Shown here one piece after another: positions 41,770 through 64,000 of a stretch of 64,000 nt of DNA (its first letter is position 1; each line of letters begins with the position of its first letter). The DNA is from Armadillidium nasatum (taxonomy: Eukaryota > Arthropoda > Malacostraca > Isopoda > Armadillidiidae): the NCBI GenBank assembly GCA_009176605.1, contig SEYY01012559.1:1-64000 (forward strand), given 5' to 3'. The notes beneath the pieces were generated by a model. That model was not told the DNA's origin, ran no database searches, and was given only the letters and a program-made list of their open reading frames with translations. Position numbers and translations under genes: made by a program.

Positions 41770-44700
41770 AATAATTGAGGCTTTCAGTCAATTATACAAA
41801 ACCAAAGTGGTTATTTATTATAATGATAAAAATCCGCTAATTTACGGAAGTAAGTTTACTGATAAAGTTTGTACTATTAAGTGTTTAGCGGGTATTCATT
41901 ATAATTTTCTCAAATCCATTGAAATAGTGAATAACAGAATTAAACCTGATGTTATTATACAAATAAATGCTATTCAACCCTTAATTGATAATACTTCTCC
42001 TCCCTTAGACTCAAACATAAACGTTACTGAAATATTAACTGATCAAAAAACAGACAAAGTAATCATCTCATTGGTCAAATCATTAAAAGACAAGACTTTA
42101 AAGATAAATTGGCCTAAACACATATCACTGTTTAGACCTCATGTAAATAATTTAGTAATTGAAAATGAATTATTATATTATAAAAATAAGTCAAAAAAAT
42201 TCCTTTTTGTGGTTTCATTAAATTTATTGATTACTCTAGTTGTAAATTTGCATTTTAATTGTGCCCATATTGGACGCAACAAAATGATAGATCTAGTATA
42301 TCACCATTTTTGGCATCCTCGAACTAATCAGATCATATCGGATGTGGTTAAATGTTGCCCTTTTTGTCAAAAATTGAAGACTTATTCAACAAACATTACG
42401 CCCCCTATGATTAAAATAATAGCCAGTCATCCCTTTGATCTTGTCGCGATGGATCTAATACAGTTTCCTCTTAGCAACTCTGGATATAAATATTGTATTG
42501 TTTTTATTGACCACTTTTCCAAGTGGGCGGCAGTAATACCTATTAAAGACAAAAAGGGGAATACTGTAGCTTCCATGTTGAAACACAAGATAATGACATT
42601 TTTACCAAGAGTACCACTTTGAGTATTAACTGATAATGGAGCTGAATTTAGTTCGTCTGAATTCCAAACTGTTTTACAAGAATTCAATATCAAACATGTT
42701 AAAACCTCACCATTGCATCCTTCAAGTAATGGCATTTGTGAGAGATTTAACTGTAGTCTCATTCAATTGTTAAAATGTCTAGCCTTGGAGAATCCAACTA
42801 ATTGGGATTCAGAAATACCATCCTCGATGTTAATTTATAACAACACTTATCATAGTGCATTAGGCACGTCACCTTCAGATTTCCTATTAAAAATACCCCA
42901 TGATTTATCAGTGAATGCTTTCCCTAAATATTGGTATTCAGGCAGTTTAAATTTTAAACCTTACAAGATCAGTGATAAAGTTGCTAAGAAGGTGATTTTC
43001 AAAGGACATAGTACCAGAAATAAATTTCAGAATAAATGGGAAGGCCCGTACATGATAGTACAAGCCAATGAAAATGAGTTAACATACAAAATTGAGAGGA
43101 CTCACTCAGGTAAGAAAGAACAGGAAAAAGTACATTATAACCACTTGAGGAAATGGGTAAGTGTACCTTCATACTTATTACGGAACCAAACTTTTAGACA
43201 CTATTTCTTTGAAGATGCTGAAACAGGTAAGGAGGTAGAAGATTTCTGGAAATCAAGATTTAAATAGTGGGGAAAGAAGTAGTCATAGTAGTACTGATAG
43301 GTTGGGTGGAGTAGAGATAGAGGAAAACAAGGAAGAGGATGACTTTTTGGGATTCTCTGGTGGTAATCCTTTACCTGTGGAAGTTTATAATAAGTTACCT
43401 AACTTATTGGAACAACTTGTAGAACTTAACCAGTTGTCAGTGGAAATAGATAAGGGTGGTAGAAACATTGATGATAATGATATTTCAAATATTAGTGTTG
43501 GGGAATTTTCATTTTTGGGTTTTGCTGCTTCTACTACTACTACTACTAGGTCTACTAATATACTAATGCAAGATTCCATTATTTCCACTCAGTCTCCTCA
43601 AGGACAACACATATTAAACACCAGACACTATGGTGGTGTCAGGACGTCCTCCCGCTCTAGTAGGGAAGATACGAGTAGTTCCTGTAGTATTGAAAACAAT
43701 CGAGGTAGTTTAGATTTTACTAATGGTTTTGATCTTGACTCAAATTTTAGTTTAAAATTCCACCCTGTTTCATATGCAGGAATGTCATTTATAGATAATT
43801 TGTTAGGCGGGTCTGCTAATTCTAATAATAATTCTACTCATAGTCAGACAAAGAATAAATCAAACGTAACTAATGATTCAGAGAATACAAATTCTTTTTC
43901 TGGATTTTCCATGTCTTTTTCACCTAATCCGAGATTGTTAGAAATGAATAAACTCAATTATAGTATTACTGAAGTTGAATTAAAAAATTATTCAGATTTA
44001 TCCAGTGATGATTCTATCATGGGGGAATTCATAGAAGATGACATTTATTTTCATGATAATGAAATTGACAATTCTTATAATAATGGTACCGAGGAAAATC
44101 GCGAGATAAATAGACCTTTTATAAGATCCCGCAGAGATGTACCAACTTATCCTAATGTATTAAATACCGCGTTAGAATATCAATTGAAAAAAGGAAAATA
44201 ATAAAACAAAAATAAGTTGTATTTGTTAGATTATGAATTATTTATATATATTTATTTATTTATATTTATATTTACTATATTCATATGTTTATTTATTTAT
44301 CTATTTATTTATTTTATTGTACTAATCCTTGAATCATATCCCCTTTCCTTATACTAACCAGGTAAATACAAATTGTTCCAACAATGATACTGATCGTCGG
44401 AGCCTCAGAAGTAGCCAGGTTTGATCAAATCAGGGATTATATCCGTGACGAATTAGGAGAAGAAATAACTACAGATAGTTATCCAGGACGACCCTTAAGG
44501 AGTTGTATCCGGGTAGTCCAAGAACAAATGACCCCAGAAACAAAAATTGTTTTATTGTGGGCTTTAGCTTGGAGGCGGGTTAATATAGAGGAGGCCGGAC
44601 GACGAGTTACCGTGTTCGCCCCAAATAGGGACTTCTCGCTAACTGAGGTCCCACAGATCATGGAGGAAATAACGACTCATGTGAAGTCGAAAAATAGACA

Positions 44701-46038
44701 TTGTGCCATATTTCTTGTATTACCCGCCATAAAATACATGTATAGATTCAATCAGAAAAGATTGGTACAAAATCTGGGGGAAACGCATCGACATTTCCTA
44801 CAGGATGATCTAGATTTAAACCCTCACTGTATGAGAGATTTTGCCGTGAGGGCTTATACCCGTTTTATAGAGCTCGAGACTGATGTCTATCACTGGACTG
44901 ATAAACAAGTACTTAAGGCGAATTATGCTATAAACAGACATTTCCATTTATCTGGTCGGGATCGTAGAGGAAGAAGGGAACGAGGTTGGATCCCCCCACA
45001 CGTTCAGTTTATGCAATCCCAGTAATTGACACTTAATCTTAATATTATGCCTGATGGACTCCATGGCAATGCCGACTTCATGAGATGTTTTGTCCTCGCA
45101 TATCGTCGAGTATTTCAAGAAAGTCTGAGGGAAACCCACAGAAACTCCAGACCTCAACCGGCATATATAGAACGAGTACAAGTGCCTCCATCCGAAAGAA
45201 ATACTCGACCAGTTTCAATTCCTCAAAGGCAAGAACCCAGACGTGAACAACTTCCGGAATTCCCATCCAATAATATAATTATTCAACCAGTTCCTTGGGT
45301 CTCTTCCTCTGCTGTTGAATCAGACCATGAAGATGAAAACGAACGTACTGCCCAGTATGTTAATAGACAAATAGCAGCACTCCCTATGAATATTCCCATT
45401 CGGCTCGGAACAAGATCTCCTCACACAATCTCTCAAAATGTTCCAGTTAATGAACCTATTCATGGACTTCGTCAGTCCTTCTTACAAGAAGGGGTTTCGA
45501 TTTCGGATTTATCCCCCATTGTGCAACGTGCCATAGATGAGGGAGTCAACAATTTGGTTTCAAGTATTGTATCTAGAAACCATACTAGACGCGACCGTAT
45601 TAATGCTCTTCGTGGTATAATAGCAGTATCCAACCACAAATTGCAACAATTAGGAAACTCACCGAATATGGAGTCTTCCTAAAATAAAGGATTCTTAATT
45701 AGAAACATTTTATTCCACTACTATTAGTGGAAAAGTACACGACAGAAAAAAGGTTGTTATGTTAAAAGAAGAGGATTTTGATTTAAACACTGTAAAAAGC
45801 AATGCAATGTGGTTGCGAAATTTGGATTTAATTTAGGGGGAAACATTTAGGGGAACTATGAGTCAGACTTATAAAATAATTTCTTATCCAAATTTCATTA
45901 ACCATATTCTATTGTTTTAATTTACATTGATGTATGTATCTCTGTATGTTACTAAATTTTTTATTTTTTTTATCTGAATAAATTAAACAGATCATTTAAA
46001 TAAAATAAACAGGTAAATCCTGATCTCATATTCGAACA
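41770..46038 (+). mobile_element. Ty3/gypsy-type fossil, 3' half (RNase H end, integrase, acidic ORF, SGNH-like region)
   Basis: The start reads like the end of RNase H (YYNDKNPLIYGSKFTDKV). The integrase follows, with an HHCC-type zinc region near 42250-42370 (HFNCAHIG, CCPFCQ) and a DDE core (MDLIQFPL near 42450, TDNGAEF near 42630, HPSSNGICERFN near 42715). The integrase C-terminal part ends at 43267. An acidic, Ser/Asn-rich ORF of 299 codons follows (43302-44201), then the SGNH-like region (44384-45682). Noncoding sequence after it has a purine run (AGGGGGAAA near 45835) that could be a polypurine tract. LTRs were not proven; 5' genes are absent. It is broken, with about two breaks visible. 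Confidence 0.85.
44384..45682 (+). CDS. SGNH/GDSL hydrolase-like region of a Ty3/gypsy-type fossil
   Basis: Begins MILIVGASEVARF, with G6-A7-S8 in the nucleophile position, aligned to VVGSSEVRMF of the minus-strand copy at 33617. Further shared blocks are IVLLWALAWRR versus ILIIWALTPYAW, CAIFLVLPAIKYMYRFNQ versus CSVYLSIPAIKDMYCFNE, and VYHWTDKQVL versus QYHWEGKQLL. The last shared block is MPDGLHGNADF (near 45050) versus LDGLHGNQEF. The end (45100-45682) is proline- and arginine-rich and not conserved. CTTATACTAACCAG, acceptor-like with a TACTAAC branch-like element, ends about 21 nt upstream of the ATG. Conservation of these blocks between two highly diverged copies argues that they were under selection. 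Confidence 0.65.
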
Positions 46039-46607
46039 GTGGCCATTATATTAAAGAAAGAAGCTCGTAAGGTATATATGAAAGTAAATTTTGTTATTTT
46101 ATTATTATTTTCCTTATTAACCCTTTCGCAGCGTGGGACTTTTTATAAAGTCATCGAAAATGTATTCAGTATGACGCGTGACCTAATATTAAGCCATGGA
46201 AAACCTCTATTCTATGGTAATTGCCGTTATGTTATTTATGATTTTTCTTATTGCTTTGGAGGCTTAAGGCATTATTTGAAGCCATCTGAAGGTATCTAGT
46301 AACTTTTCAGATATTTGGGAGGAGTTTTATTTCATGAAACCAATAGGGTTCAGTCTCTTGCCAGCATTCAAGGGAGGCGTACGTAAATTTTTATGCGAGG
46401 TAATTTTTACAAGGTCTGCTGTGTTATAAACTATCTTTTTACCCTCCTTCCACTCTATTTTCCATTCCCCCATCGTCAACCCCAACTCATATACGTAAAA
46501 AAAATGTTTTTGATTCTACTCTTGACTTAGAGAGAGAGAAAGAGTGCGAGAATATTGTCTTTTCCCAGTATTTACAAGAGGAGTGCTTATTCTACCCTTG
46601 TCTTTTT

Positions 46608-46818
<211 letters not shown>

Positions 46819-46899
46819 GCTTTTTCATGTGCTTTCAAACGAATTGAGAAGTCAGCTGTTCAGTACATTCGTTCCCCTCATGATATTCAAGCTTCAAGG

Positions 46900-46900
46900 A

Positions 46901-46990
<90 letters not shown>

Positions 46991-47003
46991 GAGAGAGAGA
47001 GAG
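46900..47003. repeat. (TA)n followed by short (GA)n
   Basis: TA to about 46987, then GTAGAGAGAGAGAGAG; the second compound array of the piggyBac-like element. Confidence 0.95.
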
Positions 47004-47265
47004 GCAACATTCAGACTTTTCATGGCATTTACGAGAGAGCGTAATATATTTTTTGATGATTTTACTACCACCTTCCACTCTATTCCCCTTTCCCCAATCG
47101 CCCATATATATATCAAATAGTAATAATAATAAAAAAAATAATAATAAATAATGAATTAAAATTTCAAAAATGTTACGATTTTCCTTGCTCAGCGAAAGTT
47201 TTCCTTCCGTCAGCGGCGAGAAATCTGACTCAGCGAAAAGCCGCAGCAAAAGGGTTAAAAGTATG

Positions 47266-47370
47266 TGCATGAAGTTAGCATATGGATTTTAGCATATGGA
47301 TTTTTGCGATATTTTTATCACAAACAAAGACATATTTTATTGTAAAAAATCCATATGCTAACTTCATGCA
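47266..47370. repeat. Perfect 25-bp inverted repeat, 55-nt loop
   Basis: Arms 47266-47290 and 47346-47370 are exact complements (TGCATGAAGTTAGC..GGATTTT). The loop starts with a further direct copy of AGCATATGGATTTT. It sits eight bases outside the TTAA of the piggyBac-like element. Confidence 0.92.
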
Positions 47371-48802
47371 TATAAATTTATCAAATCTCTAGTATATTGG
47401 TCCTAGTAGGATTTATCCTATACCATTAAAACCATAAACAAGATCATATACTAAAAATTTCATAAAAATATATATTGATATCTTGGATAAAATAACATGT
47501 GGAGGAGGATAGTGTAAAGGAAACTATAAATGATAGAGCAGCTCAATCATATTTTATCACTCATACTTAAGAATAAGTTAGTCCTATAAATATACTTCAC
47601 AAAACTTTCTGTAACAGTGAATGGCTGCTTTCTTCTTTACTATGTAGAAGAAGCATGATTTCAACCAATTTTGTCAGTTCATAACCCACTAACAGATACA
47701 ATATAACCAGATTCTTATTAAGATATTAATTTGTTTGCCAGTTATGGGTAAAGTTATAATAGAAAAGTACAAATAATACTCATGTGGTGGTTGCAAAATT
47801 ATAATCTGTTATTAAATGATCTATGAATTTTGACTAGGTAGTATGTATAGGTACAATTGACTGTTTTAATCCTTTGTTTAATGTCCACTGCCATTCCTAA
47901 TTCGCTGCTCACTGCTCCGCTATTTTATCTATTTAATTGGTTAGCAAATAAATAAATTTGAAGAAAATATTTTCATATACATTATGAGCTTTTAAAGGAA
48001 AAAATTAATTAATAAGGTGTATTAAATATTTCAATTTCAGTATTAGCACTATGCCTTATTCCATAAAATAATATTGAAACTGTCTGGAAATAGATAACAA
48101 TAGACATCTATGATTCTTAGCAATGTTACTCTGAATGTGTTAATTATTTTTACTTCTGTAACATTTAAAAATTGAGGTTGGAGGTAACTAGTATTACATA
48201 ACGGGTAATTTTTAATACTATAATGGTAATCCATTTTAAATTACACTATATTGCAATATAAAAAATATTTATTAGTAATTTGAATAATTTTCTTTTTTTC
48301 TTATAACATTTCCAATTCCTTATATTTTTTTTAGTTCTACAAGTTTTTTTCTGCATGCACATGTATATAAGCATCTCAATGGATTAATACTGTTCTGACA
48401 TCTATTTGAACTTTATATTTTCTACATTACGGGAGAGATTAAATTTTGTAGGTTAAATCTTTAGTGCATGACTCCACCAATTGGTTCCTGCTTTCACCAA
48501 TTTAAAATTGCTCTTCTCTGAGACGCTGCTCCAGTTCATTTTTAAATTATGCATCTTGGACTCTGCCTCGTATTTAAGAGTATAAAGTTTATTCAGCTCA
48601 ACTCAGAATATTTCTTGCTTTGAATAAAGTTATAAGCATTAACACAAATGGTTTTAAAGCTTATATTATAAACAAAAAAACTGCCTTAATATCACCTGTT
48701 AAAGTTAAAAAATTTTAATGAACTCAAAAAAATTCAATGTATTTAAAAAAATTAGTTTTGGAGTTTTTAAAATTACCATGGTTTTTTTTTCAATCCTAAT
48801 TA
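47371..48802. other. AT-rich region upstream of EXD2; no gene seen
   Basis: No exon, repeat family or RNA gene recognised. A 5' UTR exon or promoter of EXD2 could lie here but cannot be picked out. Confidence 0.5.
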
Positions 48803-48928
<126 letters not shown>

Positions 48929-49023
48929 GTAATACTTAAATTTTCATTATCCTTAGGTTAATATTGTTTGCAACATTTATATATATACCGTATATATATA
49001 TATGTTTGATCATATAAATAAAC

Positions 49024-62827
<13,804 letters not shown>

Positions 62828-64000
62828 AAAGATTTGACACAGGTTTAATTTTTTTAAATTTTTTTTTGGCAAATGAAAATTTTTATTATTTGTAAAATGT
62901 GTACCAAAATGAACTGAAAATTTCAACTGTGATTTTTTAAAAAATATTATTTATTTTGTATTTTTTTTTTATTCCATTTCCTTGAACTTTTGTTAGCCTG
63001 TTTTCTTTTATTAGTTAGAGATAAAAATAGATAAAAGAAATAGACTGATTCTTCAGCTTTCTCATCATTTTATCGTAGGAACTTACTTACTTTTACAGAA
63101 TAATAGAAATATTTCATTATTTTTTTATCAATTTTTTAAACTGTCATTACGTACTTTCCCACACCAAAGATTTTCAGTAGTCACCAAATTTTTTCAAAAA
63201 ATTAATCACGAAAAAGTATGACGTTGAACCTCCTTCAGACACCTCTTCTGTTCAAGAGGTCTAAGAATGCTTTGTTAACTGAGCACGCAAGAACACATCT
63301 TTGTAAAATCTACTTCTCTGAAAATGATTTAAAAGCCAATTTTGAAGATGAAAATAGGACATCTATATATAATTGCGTAGTCAGTCATACATTTGATTAG
63401 AGTTTATTTTAAGAACTTATGTTTCAAAATCTCTAATAGCAATAATTCATTTGCAAATATTTGCTCTGGTAAATTCTTTTGACTTATTTCCTTGTATTTA
63501 GAATTTAAGTGACATTCTTAAAATTAATTTTAATATCAATAATGGGAGAAAAAATTTCATAATTTTCATAAGAACTTTAGCCCTACTTCCCCGACTTTCA
63601 GAACAAGGATACTCATAATTAAGCCTGGGACAGTCTCGATAGGCCCTTGTGGCTTCTAACTGTCTCTATTTTCCTATGTAAGGTAAGATTGTAAAGTTCC
63701 TCTAGTCTCCTTAATTATAGACCATAATTTTTAAATATTCTCTGAAGAAAATTCAAAAATCACCACTTATAATAAAACCCTTGCACTGTTTTTCATCTGG
63801 GATGTATTGTCTTTAAAGAGGTTTTAAACACTGGGGTAGCATAAAGTATCTTTTCATTATCCTTTACAAGTACAATTTACATTTTTGAGGCATTTTTATT
63901 ACTTTCTAAGATTAGAGGAATCATAAAAATGTCCCAAAAATTATAATTATAGATATTAGGGAATTCTGTAAGGTAGAAACTCTCTCGCAAGATTTTAGGG
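62828..64000. other. EXD2 downstream region
   Basis: AT-rich. An AATAAA occurs at 63771 but it is 0.9 kb from the stop, and no nearer canonical signal was seen, so the polyadenylation site is uncertain. No second gene recognised. Confidence 0.4.
63629..63679. repeat. Dispersed 51-bp repeat, copy 2
   Basis: Identical to 36584-36634; the flanks diverge at once on both sides apart from a shared CTG two bases upstream. Confidence 0.95.

Noticed and set aside
44384-45682. Envelope protein as the identity of the post-integrase ORF
   Set aside because: No signal peptide, no transmembrane segment and no Cys-rich ectodomain; the SGNH-like blocks explain the conserved parts better.
46039-46299. 86-codon ORF with a hydrophobic start
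   Set aside because: It straddles the TTAA boundary of the piggyBac-like element, has no recognised domain and is best explained as chance.
63218-63400. 60-codon ORF downstream of EXD2
   Set aside because: A faint C-x-I-x-F-S-E pattern recalls THAP fingers, but the rest of the domain is missing.

Overview
This is eukaryotic, AT-rich, intron-bearing DNA, most likely from an arthropod and plausibly a decapod crustacean. The evidence is the density of very long (TA)n arrays, the mix of LINE, hAT, Tigger, piggyBac-like, BEL/Pao and Ty3/gypsy remains, and one host gene with small exons in long repeat-filled introns. The species assignment is inference; nothing in the window fixes it.

Host genes. 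One gene is clear: EXD2 (3'-5' exonuclease domain-containing protein 2) on the + strand, with coding exons at 49024-49226, 57404-57563, 58664-58750, 59322-59486, 61788-61956 and 62040-62827. The six exons total 1572 nt (523 codons plus stop), keep phase at every junction and carry the DEDDy exonuclease residues followed by the family's C-terminal Cys-rich region. The third exon appears to use a GC-AG intron. The first intron (8.2 kb) holds a full-length LINE and several (TA)n-flanked small elements. A second possible host exon, spectrin-repeat-like and of unknown gene, lies on the - strand at 19721-19920.

Layout. 1-12 kb: copies of two related 3.2-kb LINE families (called LINE-A and LINE-B here), a five-exon degenerate hAT transposase gene, and a LINE-B/LINE-A chimera. 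12-15 kb: AT-rich DNA with no gene seen. 16-18.3 kb: an old Ty3/gypsy fossil on the - strand. 19-22 kb: (TA)n arrays around a 1.75-kb hAT element. 22.1-23.5 kb: a Tigger1-type transposon very close to the mammalian family. 23.9-32.5 kb: LINE fragments on both strands (one long LINE-B), a short gypsy fragment, a Tc1/mariner-type MITE and minisatellites. 32.6-35.2 kb: a Ty3/gypsy fossil end on the - strand. 35.2-35.9 kb: a deleted pogo-like transposon. 35.9-39.6 kb: no gene seen. 39.6-41.8 kb: BEL/Pao fossil on the - strand. 41.8-46 kb: a second Ty3/gypsy fossil on the + strand. 46.1-47.3 kb: a piggyBac-like MITE flanked by TTAA. 49-62.8 kb: EXD2. 62.8-64 kb: its downstream region.

Most notable. 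(1) Two diverged Ty3/gypsy fossils share the order integrase tail, acidic low-complexity ORF, SGNH/GDSL-hydrolase-like ORF; the last has the nucleophile block (G-[SA]-S) and a D-G-L-H block, and both copies have a splice-acceptor-like site just before its ATG. (2) LINE and hAT termini repeatedly coincide with the edges of (TA)n arrays, suggesting target preference or array seeding. (3) Several small hAT-like elements with TAGGG ends carry short GC-rich periodic motifs just inside the ends. (4) A 51-bp sequence is identical at 36.6 and 63.6 kb.
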